NCBI GenBank assembly: GCA_964523735.1
Contig: CAZFYZ010000162.1
Location: 1-7,498, forward strand
Reading direction: 5' to 3'
Length of the DNA: 7,498 bases
Source of the DNA: CAZFYZ01 sp964523735
Lineage (GTDB): Bacteria; Armatimonadota; UBA5829
Part shown: positions 1 through 6,796 of the stretch, piece by piece
How the letters are laid out: each line of letters begins with the position of its first letter
Position numbering within the stretch: the first letter of the stretch is position 1
The notes under the pieces: model-generated
Told to the model about the DNA's origin: nothing
Seen by the model: only the letters and a program-made list of their open reading frames with translations
Database searches by the model: none
Program-made: the position numbers and the translations under genes

Positions 1-1124
1 GTATCATCGGGATCAACGTCAAGGGCCAGTCCGAGGCCCTGAGCAAGAACGTCCTGCAGAATGAGTACGCGAAACAGATCGTGCCCGAAATGGGTGGCAA
101 GGGCATGACCTGGATGCGCGTCGCCGGCGGCCAACTGGACTCCAACATCGTCCAGTTCTTCAGTGAAGCCGAGCGTGCAGCCATTATGGAGCGCTTCGAC
201 TGCGAAGAGGGCGATGTTCTGATGATGATCGCTGATCCCTCGTACCGCGTTACGACTTCAGTGCTGGGGCAGCTGCGGCTTCACGTGGCAAGGCGGCTCA
301 ACCTCATTCCGCGGGGAGTCTACTGCCCCGTCTGGGTCACCGATTTCCCGTTGTTCGATCCTACTGATGAAGGGGGCGTCACCTCGACTCATCACCCTTT
401 CACAAGCCCAGACCGAACGGATTTCGATCCGGCTGATCCTAACGAACTGCTGGCCCTGAAGTCGAGGGCTTATGATATCGTACTCAACGGCGAGGAGTTG
501 GGCGGTGGCAGCATTCGCATCAATGACATGGCAGTGCAGAACCGCATCTTCCAGGCATTGGGCCTGAGTGACGAAGAGGTAGAGGAGAAGTTCGGTTTCT
601 TCCTGCGCGCGCTTCAGTTCGGAGCGCCACCCCACGGCGGCATTGCCCTGGGTGTGGACCGAGTTGTGGCGATGGTTCTGGGCGCCAGTTCGATCCGTGA
701 CGTGATCGCCTTCCCCAAGAACCGCAGCGCCTTCTGCCCGCTCAGCGAAGCGCCCTCGCCCGTGGCGCGCGCACAACTCAGCGACTTGGGGCTGCTGGAT
801 CTCGCGGGTGAGAAGCCACTGCCGATGCCCGAAGAGGAGACTCTCCTCGGCCACCTGTCGTGGGTCTCGCGCATTGGAGTCGCGCAAGGCGAAGAACGGC
901 AGATGGAACAGGCGCTCGCCGAAGCGCAGCAGATAGCTGCCGTGCTGGCGGAGAACGCGAGACCGGAGGAGGAACCACTGTTCGGCGTCGCTGACATCGC
1001 CAACAGGACCCGGCCAGGCGATAAGGCACGTGTCCATCCGCTCGCTGCCGATGGCGAGCTGCTGCGGAACGCACCTGCCGTAAAGGGCGACTATTTCAAG
1101 GTAGCGAACATAATCGAGGGCTAG
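1..1124 (+). CDS. aspS-gatC: Aspartyl-tRNA synthetase fused to GatC (5' partial)
   Basis: Cytoplasmic enzyme that charges tRNA(Asp), and probably tRNA(Asn), with aspartate; its tail resembles the GatC subunit of the amidotransferase. The frame is open from base 3, so the N-terminal anticodon-binding domain and class II motifs 1 and 2 lie outside the window; 373 residues are visible. Numbering from the GTG codon at 81 (an internal codon, not the start): the end of the bacterial GAD insertion domain comes first, then WVTDFPLF (85-92), HHPFTSP (104-110), GGGSIRI (141-147) and motif 3, GGIALGVDR (186-194), with its ATP-binding Arg. SIRDVIAFPK (204-213) and EAPSPV (223-228) end a normal bacterial AspRS. 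About 97 further residues (251-347) match GatC. Co-transcription with gatA- and gatB-type genes supports a non-discriminating AspRS feeding Asp-tRNA(Asn) to the amidotransferase, but the N-terminal discrimination residues are not visible. Identity is firm; tRNA specificity is inferred. Confidence 0.95.
   Translation, partial: IIGINVKGQSEALSKNVLQNEYAKQIVPEMGGKGMTWMRVAGGQLDSNIVQFFSEAERAAIMERFDCEEGDVLMMIADPSYRVTTSVLGQLRLHVARRLNLIPRGVYCPVWVTDFPLFDPTDEGGVTSTHHPFTSPDRTDFDPADPNELLALKSRAYDIVLNGEELGGGSIRINDMAVQNRIFQALGLSDEEVEEKFGFFLRALQFGAPPHGGIALGVDRVVAMVLGASSIRDVIAFPKNRSAFCPLSEAPSPVARAQLSDLGLLDLAGEKPLPMPEEETLLGHLSWVSRIGVAQGEERQMEQALAEAQQIAAVLAENARPEEEPLFGVADIANRTRPGDKARVHPLAADGELLRNAPAVKGDYFKVANIIEG
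831..1121 (+). other. GatC-like C-terminal domain of the AspRS fusion
   Basis: This domain-level entry sits inside the first gene. The ~97 residues match the length of a free-standing GatC (about 95) and follow its order. An amphipathic helical N-terminal part beginning LLGHLSWVSRIGV corresponds to the 'VEHIAKLARLEL' segment of GatC. A second helix (QALAEAQQIAAVLAE) follows, then the extended belt with ANRTRPGD (GatC: TNVLREDE). The C-terminal signature NAPAVKGDYFKVANIIE corresponds to the NAPE-x-x-x-GYF-x-VPKVLE type. In GatCAB complexes GatC wraps the GatA-GatB interface as a scaffold, so a covalent link would hold AspRS on the amidotransferase. The join contains no stop, frameshift or new start with a ribosome-binding site: a short Pro/Glu-rich linker (about residues 241-252, counted from the GTG at 81) links the two parts. 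The GatC assignment rests on remembered family patterns. Confidence 0.88.
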
Positions 1125-1146
1125 GCGCGCCGGCGTCCGGCCACAC

Positions 1147-1153
1147 GAGGGGA
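1147..1153 (+). promoter_or_regulatory. Ribosome-binding site for the GatA-like gene
   Basis: GAGGGGA lies 7 bases before the GTG at 1161. It fixes that GTG as the start and therefore fixes the absence of the usual N-terminal helices of GatA. The preceding gene ends at 1124, so the site lies in a 36-base gap within one transcription unit. Confidence 0.75.
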
Positions 1154-1160
1154 CTAAGCG

Positions 1161-2348
1161 GTGAACCAAGACCTATTCGCGTACACAAGCCCGGACGAGC
1201 CGATCAGCACACCCAAGGGCAGTCTGGCCGGCATCCGTCTTGCCATTCAGCCGAATCTAAGCGTGCGCGGGTGGCCAACACGCGCGGGCTCGCGCGCACT
1301 GGAGAACTTCGTCGCCATCGAGGATGCGGCCGTGGTAGAACGCATTCGTGTGGCAGGAGCCTACATCGCGGGCTACACGCACATGGCTGAGCTTGGTCTT
1401 GGCCTGGACGGCGACACCAGCGCGACCGTGGTGGCGTCATCGCACAGCGACGCAGCGATTGTCATCGATACTCTGGGGGAGGCGCGAGTAGCCGCTGCGG
1501 AGGCCCAGCTGATCGGTTTCAAGCCCACCGCTTCCACGATCTCTCGCCGCGGGCTGGTTGGTTTGGCGCCCTCCCTGGAATGCCTTGGGGTCGTGGCGGG
1601 TGAAGCCGTCACGATCTCACGAATTCTGCAGGAAACAGCCGGTCCCGATCCGGGCGACTTCTCTCTGGGGGACGCGTTTCCGGATTTCGGATGCACGCTC
1701 GAGGTCTCATGCAATGCCGCCGTGATACCGCAGAGTCTCGAATGTCTGAGTCCGGACGAGGTGCGCGCTTTCAAGGCTGCGTTGTCTGTGATGGAAGAGC
1801 GCGGCTTCGAAGTACGCGAGACGCCTCTCGAGGACTTTGGGCCATTCCGCGCAGTCCACCAGGCTATCGGCGCGGTCGAAGCCTCGTCCAGCGCTGGGAA
1901 ATTTGACGGCGTTCGGTATGGTCACCGTGCGAGCAAAGCCGACGATTGGAACGAGATGTACCTGAGGTCTCGCGAGGAATCTTTCGGACCGCAAGTCAAA
2001 GCATTTCTCTTCCAGGGCGCGTACTTCCAGTTCCAGGACTACGCGGCATTTGAGAACGCGTGCCGCCTGCGCCGGCGGCTCGTCGGCGCCCTGGACGCCA
2101 TACTGGCCGGTTCCGATATGATCATTCTGCCAACGCGAAGCAAGGCTGCCGCGACCGGCAAGGGAGACAGCCTGAAGCGCGTCTACGACCGCTTTGCGCT
2201 TACGCTTGCCGCGAACGTCGCCGGGCTCCCTGCCGTCAGCCTGCCCGGGTTAGTGAAGCTGGACGGCGATGACCTGGGCCTGCAACTGGTGGGACGCCGG
2301 CTCGACGATGATCGGCTCCTTCGATGTGCCGCCGGGCTTACATCCTGA
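1161..2348 (+). CDS. GatA-like amidase-signature protein lacking the catalytic triad
   Basis: Homologue of the GatA subunit, which normally hydrolyses glutamine to supply ammonia to GatB. Family features: LAGIRLAIQ (22-30), GWPTRAGSRALENF (37-50), IGFKPT (118-123), SRRGLVGLAPSLE (128-140), EASSSAGKFDGVRYGHR (240-256), ANVAGLPAVSLPG (351-363) and LGLQLVGR (372-379). In GatA the catalytic Lys lies in AIKDN; here it is Gln30 (codon 1248-1250). The cis-Ser of GGSSGG is Asp83 (1407-1409) and the nucleophile of DTGGS is Glu107 (1479-1481). The 24-residue cis-Ser to nucleophile spacing is preserved, which supports the alignment. The GGSSGG and GGSIRQP motifs are gone, about 22 residues before them are deleted, and some 50 N-terminal residues are absent (395 residues against about 485). 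Two glutamine-contact positions also appear changed (around K280-F282, and F345 in place of Asp). The frame is uninterrupted and the binding-face motifs survive, so a scaffold or regulatory pseudoenzyme is likelier than a decaying gene. The family is clear; the role is unknown. Confidence 0.9.
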   Translation: MNQDLFAYTSPDEPISTPKGSLAGIRLAIQPNLSVRGWPTRAGSRALENFVAIEDAAVVERIRVAGAYIAGYTHMAELGLGLDGDTSATVVASSHSDAAIVIDTLGEARVAAAEAQLIGFKPTASTISRRGLVGLAPSLECLGVVAGEAVTISRILQETAGPDPGDFSLGDAFPDFGCTLEVSCNAAVIPQSLECLSPDEVRAFKAALSVMEERGFEVRETPLEDFGPFRAVHQAIGAVEASSSAGKFDGVRYGHRASKADDWNEMYLRSREESFGPQVKAFLFQGAYFQFQDYAAFENACRLRRRLVGALDAILAGSDMIILPTRSKAAATGKGDSLKRVYDRFALTLAANVAGLPAVSLPGLVKLDGDDLGLQLVGRRLDDDRLLRCAAGLTS

Positions 2349-2350
2349 TA

Positions 2351-2356
2351 GGGGGA
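2351..2356 (+). promoter_or_regulatory. Ribosome-binding site for gatB
   Basis: A GGGGGA run lies 9 bases before the ATG at 2366. It decides the start: the frame is open upstream to an ATG at 2324, but those 14 extra codons overlap the gatA-like gene, lack a comparable site and do not resemble a GatB N-terminus. Starting at 2366 gives the family-typical opening with Glu10 and His12. Confidence 0.7.
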
Positions 2357-2365
2357 CCCCTGACT

Positions 2366-3796
2366 ATGGCTTACGAAGCAGTGATCGGGCTAGAGATCCA
2401 CGTGCAGCTCAACTGCGAAACTAAGATGTTCTGTGACTGCCCCAACAGACCGGGCGACCGTCCGAACGCGAATACCTGCCCTATCTGCCTGTGGATGCCC
2501 GGCGCCATTCCTCAATTCAGCCAAAGCGCGCTCGAGCATGCCGCTCTGACGGCCCTGGCTCTCAACTGCACCATCCAGCCCCGCAGCGCCTTTGATCAAA
2601 AAGTCTACTACTATCCGGACCTCCCGAAAGGCTTCCAGCTATCACAACACCATAGGCCACTTGCCCGCAATGGGTGGATCGACATCACGGCAGAAGACGG
2701 CACAGCTAAGCGCTTGCGCATACATCATGTGCACATGGAAGAGGACGTGGCCAAGCTCGTGCACGAGACGGAGGGGCGCACAAAGATCAGCCTGGTTGAC
2801 TTCAACCGCGCCGGCGCACCTCTTGTCGAGATCGTGACGGAACCGGACATGCGAAGCGCGCAGGATGCGATGGATTTCCTGCGGGCTCTTCGTCGTCAGA
2901 TCCGCTACGCCGGGACCGCGGAGTGCAGTATGGAGAGTGGCACCATGCGCTGCGATGCCAACATCTCGATTCGACCGGTCGGTTCTACAGAGCTGAACAC
3001 AAAGGTCGAAGTGAAGAACATGAACTCAGTGCGCGCCGTCGGAAGCGCGATCGATCACGAGATCGCGCGCCAGACGGAAGAGGTGGAAGCCGGACGGTCC
3101 GTTGTTCTGCATACGCGGCTGTGGGACCCGGACAAGAACGTCACCACCCCAATGCGCGGTAAATTCGCCGGGCCGTGCGTGCCGGATCCCTCGGTCCCGG
3201 CGATCGCAGTCACGCCTGAGTGGATCACGGAAATGAACGCCAGGCTACCGGAGATGCCGGCGCAGAAGCAGGCGCGCTATGTCTCGGAGTACGGTCTGCC
3301 TGATGATGAGGCCGCGCAGATGAGCGCCGAGTTGGACGTGGCCCAGTATTTTGAGTCAGTTGCGCGGGCAGAGATCCAGCCGCGGCTTGCGGCGCAGTGG
3401 ATAGCGGCACGCCTGGCGCCGGTCCTCCGTGAGAAGGGTCAGTCGCTGACGACCACAGCGGTCGCGCCGCAGCGATTCGCGGGGCTCCTGCGAATGCTGG
3501 AGCAGGACAAGATCACAGCCAAGGCAGCCCGACAGGTGCTCGACCTGATGTTTGACTCCAACAAGGCACCGGAGGCCCTCGTGGAAGAGCACGCTCTCGG
3601 CCAACTCGGAAACACGGAGGCACTCACAGCACTGCTCGACGCTGTGCTCGCGGAACACGCCGATGCCGTCGAGAACTACCGGAACGGCAAGATGGAGGCC
3701 GCCGGCTTCCTCGTGGGGCAGGCCATGCGAGCGTCGAAAGGGCAGGCTAACCCTAAGCTGCTGCGCGAGATGCTGGACGCCAGGCTCGCAGGCTGA
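2366..3796 (+). CDS. gatB: Asp/Glu-tRNA amidotransferase subunit B
   Basis: Kinase and transamidase subunit of GatCAB: it phosphorylates the misacylated Asp or Glu on tRNA(Asn) or tRNA(Gln), then amidates it with ammonia channelled from GatA. At 476 residues it is normal length. The cradle domain opens AVIGLEIHVQL with Glu10 and His12. Four cysteines (C23, C25, C38, C41) form the CxC...CxxC zinc-type site of many GatBs. Further family motifs are YYYPDLPKGFQLSQ (81-94), HMEEDVAK (123-130), SLVDFNRAGAPLVEIVTEPD (142-161), RCDANISIRP (195-204) and KVEVKNMNS (213-221). The C-terminal YqeY-like tRNA-binding domain ends in FLVGQAMRASKGQANPKLL (448-466). Odd point: the stretch normally reading MRSKEEAHDYRYFPDPDLPP is MRGKFAGPC-VPDPSVPA (263-279), four residues shorter and without DYRYF; YFYPD is preceded by DQKV rather than DRKN. 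It lies 17 bases behind the GatA-like gene and is the last gene of the operon. Probably active as a kinase, but its ammonia source is uncertain. Confidence 0.95.
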   Translation: MAYEAVIGLEIHVQLNCETKMFCDCPNRPGDRPNANTCPICLWMPGAIPQFSQSALEHAALTALALNCTIQPRSAFDQKVYYYPDLPKGFQLSQHHRPLARNGWIDITAEDGTAKRLRIHHVHMEEDVAKLVHETEGRTKISLVDFNRAGAPLVEIVTEPDMRSAQDAMDFLRALRRQIRYAGTAECSMESGTMRCDANISIRPVGSTELNTKVEVKNMNSVRAVGSAIDHEIARQTEEVEAGRSVVLHTRLWDPDKNVTTPMRGKFAGPCVPDPSVPAIAVTPEWITEMNARLPEMPAQKQARYVSEYGLPDDEAAQMSAELDVAQYFESVARAEIQPRLAAQWIAARLAPVLREKGQSLTTTAVAPQRFAGLLRMLEQDKITAKAARQVLDLMFDSNKAPEALVEEHALGQLGNTEALTALLDAVLAEHADAVENYRNGKMEAAGFLVGQAMRASKGQANPKLLREMLDARLAG

Positions 3797-3824
3797 CAGG
3801 CAGAGGATATAGTGCCTCTGCCTG
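3797..3824 (+). terminator. Hairpin terminator after gatB, possibly bidirectional
   Basis: CAGGCAGAGG (3797-3806) and CCTCTGCCTG (3815-3824) are perfect reverse complements around an 8-base loop (ATATAGTG). The stem begins at the base after the gatB stop codon. The plus-strand tail (GCGTGTCCTCTT) is only weakly T-rich, so classic intrinsic termination is not assured. The minus-strand gene ends at 3872, 47 bases away, so the hairpin could serve both convergent units. Confidence 0.7.
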
Positions 3825-3871
3825 CGTGTCCTCTTGATGCCGATCAGTGAGTCATAGTCCCTGCAATGTGC

Positions 3872-6718
3872 TCACTTCACCTTCTCATAGAATATAACTC
3901 TCGAGCCCGGCATCTCGTCCGATGGCAGGCGCACTGCGAGGGTGCGCATCTCGACGCCACTGATGGTCTTGGACTCATTGGTGTCCTTGTTCCAGAGCTT
4001 GTACTGCGCATTCGGGTCCATGCCGCGCAATGCAAGCGTCGTGCCGTCGGCGGCGGCCTGGCTGCGGCGGAATACCATGATCATGCCCTTACCGAGATCT
4101 GGCCTGTCGAGCTGGTAGCCATACCACATGGTCTCATCCGCCTTGTGCTCAGATAGCGGATAGTAGTCGCCCTCAAAGAACGGTCGCGCCATCTTGTACA
4201 TCTCCACGGTTTTCAGCATCGTCTCGGGTGAGACGCCGAGGACGCCTCCCACCAGCGCGTTTCCAGACATCATTCCGCTGCGGAACGAATAGGATGGCTC
4301 GAAGCCCCAGTTGCCAGCGGAGTGCATCGGAAGGTATAGGTTGAGGCCGGCGTTTTGGAGCTGGTTAGTGACATCCGGGCAGTTCTCGCACTGCGCATCG
4401 CTCTGCCACAGCGGAATGCTGCGCGTGCTGGTTTCCAGATCGATCAGACGTCCGCCCGAGGCGCAGTTGTCGATCCAGAGGCCGGGGTGGCGCGCTCGGA
4501 GATCGTCCCACATTTGATACATCCCCTCGACGAAACGGATCTCCGTCATGCCCTGGCGGTCTGGGGTGTCGTTCCGCTGCCAGTAGCCAAGTGGTTCCAT
4601 ATTGATGTCCTGGCGGTAGATGTCGATGTGCCCCTTGGTGAACTGATCGGAGAGTAGATCGGTCATCCACTTGCGGGCCTCGGGGATGCCCCAGTTGAAG
4701 AGGCCGCCATACTCAGTGATCGGGCCGATAGTCCACTGCGGGAATTCGCGCTCGATCCGACTGCCGCGCGATACGCGTTCCGGTTCGAACCAGACCAGGA
4801 ACTTCATTCCATTCGCGTGCACAGCATCGCCGACCGGTCCCAGTCCGTTTGGAAAGCACTCGGGCCTTGGAACCCAGTTACCGGCGCCGTTCGGAAAGCC
4901 TCCGACGAACCATCCGGCATCCATCCAGAGCACCTCAACCCCGCGTTCCTTGAGCGCTGGTAGGGTAGCGATCTGGTTCTGTTCGGTATACACATTGAGA
5001 CCAGCGGTGGCGGCTGATATGGGCGAGTGAACAAGCTTGCCGTCGATGCGCGGGTTGTAGTGAGCCAATATGAGCCTGCGGAACTGGTTGTGCCCGCGGA
5101 TCATGTCGTCACCATTCCAGAACAGAACGCACACGCGCGGGGTGCGGATGCTCTCTCCCGGATGCAGCTTCAGGCGCATGTGCTGCATGCCTATCTTGAT
5201 ACCCAGGTTGCGCCCCTTGTCCCTGTCGAATTGTGCCTGCCACTGGCCGGTCCAGCCGATCGCGATCACCGCGCCGCTGCCTCCGTAGGAGAGATTCATG
5301 AAGGGGAATGTTTGGTCGGAGGGCCTGCCGCCGTGGCCTGTGAACGTGCGAGTTACGCCCGGCGGCAGAAGCTCATCGGTGGGCGCGAAGTCCATCATAG
5401 TGGCGCGGCTGCCGTGTGAGTGGCGCAGGATGAACTCGCGCTTCTCTTTGGCGTCCATGGTGATGTCCTGGTCGAGCACCCGAACGTCCTCGATTATCGG
5501 CGAGTCCGTCTTGCCTTTGTTTGTGATGCGCAGGACCCAATCGACAGCCGGGAAGCCGTCAAATGTGGTTGCTTGGCAAGTTACCTCCAAGCCCGTCTTG
5601 GGATCAGTGAGAACCAGCGTCGTCGATTTGCTACCTCCTACTGATGTGGAGTCTTCTACGCTGGCTTTCCAGTTCCTGACCAGTTCCGAAGAGTGCTTCC
5701 CACCGAGGCGGAAGCTGAACGGCAAGCGGCCACTCTGCCCCATAAGCGCATTGACGAGGTTTACAGAAGCTTTGCTCTCACCGCTCGACGAAGCAGGTTT
5801 AGGTGTCTCCTTGGCAATCCTGAAGCCGTTAAACGCAAAACATCCTTTGACGTCGAATGTGCCATAGCGATACGCACAAGTCTGGAATGCGCCAGGCTGG
5901 TAATACGTGCCGCCTCTAATGACTCTGAACCCGCCCTGAAGCGGACCCGATGGGTTTACCACGCCGGATTCGCAGTCCGAGTAGTAGTCGAAGTTGTACC
6001 AGTCATTGCACCACTCATCCACGTTGCCCACCATGTCATAGAGGCCATAGGGGTTTGGTGCAAAGGAGCCGGTGTCAACGATCTTGCCCAGCTTTCCGTC
6101 AAAATTCCCGTCCTTGGCAGATAACGCGTTGCCGTTGGGATAGATATACTGTTTGCCGCCTCGGGCTGCGCATTCCCACTGGGCCTCAGTTGGAAGGTGA
6201 TAGCCGTCGGCTTGGAAGTCGCATGCCCACCAGTCATCAGGGCGATAGCACGGCGTCAGGCCGTCCCTCTTACTCAGCCAGTTGCAGTAGAGTGCCGCGC
6301 CTTCCCATGTCACGTAGTACATCGGGTGCTTGGCGGTGCCGGGTTTGGGCTGGTAACTGCCATTGACTTTTTCTACGGGAGAGTAGGGTAGGTTGACCAG
6401 CACGCCGCTCGTCCAGTACTCCGGGATCACTTTTACGCCTTTGCGCACAATGAATGTCTCGGCTTCGGTTATCTCGTCTTTGGCACTGTTCAGGAATGCG
6501 CAGTAGTCCTCAACCGTTGTTTCCCGGGGGGCGATGGAATAGGCCGTCAAGGTCACAGGATGCGTCGGGAGTTGGTCGGGCCTGCCCTGTCCTGTGGTGT
6601 CGCCCATAATAAACGTCTGAGCCGGAACGGGCATAAGCTCCGTCGCCGACACGGCCGGCAGAGCAATGGCAGCCATGAAGAGCGCCGCCACAATAATGTA
6701 GATGAGTTCTCTGTTCAA
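3872..6718 (-). CDS. Exported FGE-fold / GH36 alpha-galactosidase fusion
   Basis: Predicted secreted or envelope-bound glycoside hydrolase of 948 residues releasing alpha-galactosyl (or related) sugars. Residues 1-25 form a signal peptide (hydrophobic core IYIIVAALFMAAIALP, cleavage after AVSA). Residues 27-304 are an FGE-sulfatase domain: VPAQTFIMGD, GYHLPTEAQWECAARGG (172-188), GLYDMVGNVDEWCNDW, RVIRGG (265-270), GFRIA (298-302). A Pro/Ser linker follows, then GH36: a beta-sandwich (about 320-560), a TIM barrel with WMDAGW (598-603), nucleophile Asp704 in YRQDINM, NCASGGR (751-757) and acid/base Asp774 in WQSDAQ, and a C-terminal beta domain. Of the two FGE active-site cysteines, C281 aligns with the second; the first position is Gly. 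The FGE domain is therefore unlikely to make formylglycine and may bind ligand or be structural. The TTG at 6718 is chosen because GGAGG precedes it and the signal peptide follows at once; the frame stays open upstream to an ATG at 6838, but that reading would put 40 unlike residues before the signal. Substrate is not determined. Confidence 0.93.
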   Translation of the reverse strand: MNRELIYIIVAALFMAAIALPAVSATELMPVPAQTFIMGDTTGQGRPDQLPTHPVTLTAYSIAPRETTVEDYCAFLNSAKDEITEAETFIVRKGVKVIPEYWTSGVLVNLPYSPVEKVNGSYQPKPGTAKHPMYYVTWEGAALYCNWLSKRDGLTPCYRPDDWWACDFQADGYHLPTEAQWECAARGGKQYIYPNGNALSAKDGNFDGKLGKIVDTGSFAPNPYGLYDMVGNVDEWCNDWYNFDYYSDCESGVVNPSGPLQGGFRVIRGGTYYQPGAFQTCAYRYGTFDVKGCFAFNGFRIAKETPKPASSSGESKASVNLVNALMGQSGRLPFSFRLGGKHSSELVRNWKASVEDSTSVGGSKSTTLVLTDPKTGLEVTCQATTFDGFPAVDWVLRITNKGKTDSPIIEDVRVLDQDITMDAKEKREFILRHSHGSRATMMDFAPTDELLPPGVTRTFTGHGGRPSDQTFPFMNLSYGGSGAVIAIGWTGQWQAQFDRDKGRNLGIKIGMQHMRLKLHPGESIRTPRVCVLFWNGDDMIRGHNQFRRLILAHYNPRIDGKLVHSPISAATAGLNVYTEQNQIATLPALKERGVEVLWMDAGWFVGGFPNGAGNWVPRPECFPNGLGPVGDAVHANGMKFLVWFEPERVSRGSRIEREFPQWTIGPITEYGGLFNWGIPEARKWMTDLLSDQFTKGHIDIYRQDINMEPLGYWQRNDTPDRQGMTEIRFVEGMYQMWDDLRARHPGLWIDNCASGGRLIDLETSTRSIPLWQSDAQCENCPDVTNQLQNAGLNLYLPMHSAGNWGFEPSYSFRSGMMSGNALVGGVLGVSPETMLKTVEMYKMARPFFEGDYYPLSEHKADETMWYGYQLDRPDLGKGMIMVFRRSQAAADGTTLALRGMDPNAQYKLWNKDTNESKTISGVEMRTLAVRLPSDEMPGSRVIFYEKVK

Positions 6719-6725
6719 TTTCGTG

Positions 6726-6730
6726 CCTCC
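6726..6730 (-). promoter_or_regulatory. Ribosome-binding site deciding a TTG start
   Basis: On the minus strand GGAGG stands 7 bases before the TTG at 6718-6716. It is the strongest Shine-Dalgarno site near this gene's 5' end and places the initiator directly before the signal peptide's Asn-Arg-Glu and hydrophobic core. Confidence 0.78.
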
Positions 6731-6769
6731 AAAGTTGGTTCGGACGTTTATGGATCGGATACTAGAAGG

Positions 6770-6786
6770 CGGCCTTCCTAAGGCCG
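6770..6786 (-). promoter_or_regulatory. Short palindromic hairpin in the GH36 leader
   Basis: CGGCCTT (6770-6776) and AAGGCCG (6780-6786) pair perfectly around a 3-base loop, about 50 bases upstream of the TTG start. It could be an operator-like inverted repeat, part of the 5' leader, or a second hairpin in the read-out of the upstream gene. No convincing promoter hexamers can be placed next to it. Function is unassigned. Confidence 0.4.
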
Positions 6787-6796
6787 AAGTGGGGTA

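Noticed and set aside
258..1169. A 303-codon open frame on the minus strand across the AspRS-GatC gene
   Set aside because: It is a shadow of a strongly conserved plus-strand gene, shows no recognisable domain, and is explained by the high-GC codon pattern.
1161..2348. The GatA-like gene as a simple pseudogene
   Set aside because: No stop or frameshift occurs in 395 codons, it has a good ribosome-binding site, it sits between two conserved operon genes, and non-catalytic motifs remain; selective loss of only the active site fits a pseudoenzyme better. A population-level test could still overturn this.
2324..2365. The upstream ATG at 2324 as the gatB start
   Set aside because: It would overlap the preceding gene and add 14 residues unlike GatB; the ATG at 2366 has a ribosome-binding site and gives the normal N-terminus.
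3825..3871. A small gene or RNA in the convergent gap beside the hairpin
   Set aside because: Only 47 bases remain, with no start plus ribosome-binding site and no further structure.
5298..5867. A 189-codon plus-strand open frame, with several neighbours, opposite the GH36 fusion gene
   Set aside because: All lie antisense to well-supported FGE and GH36 motifs, have low-complexity or nonsense-like composition, and lack ribosome-binding sites.
6735..6795. A sigma-70 promoter for the GH36 fusion gene (minus strand TAGTAT as a -10)
   Set aside because: TAGTAT matches only part of the consensus and no acceptable -35 lies 16-18 bases upstream, so it cannot be told from chance.
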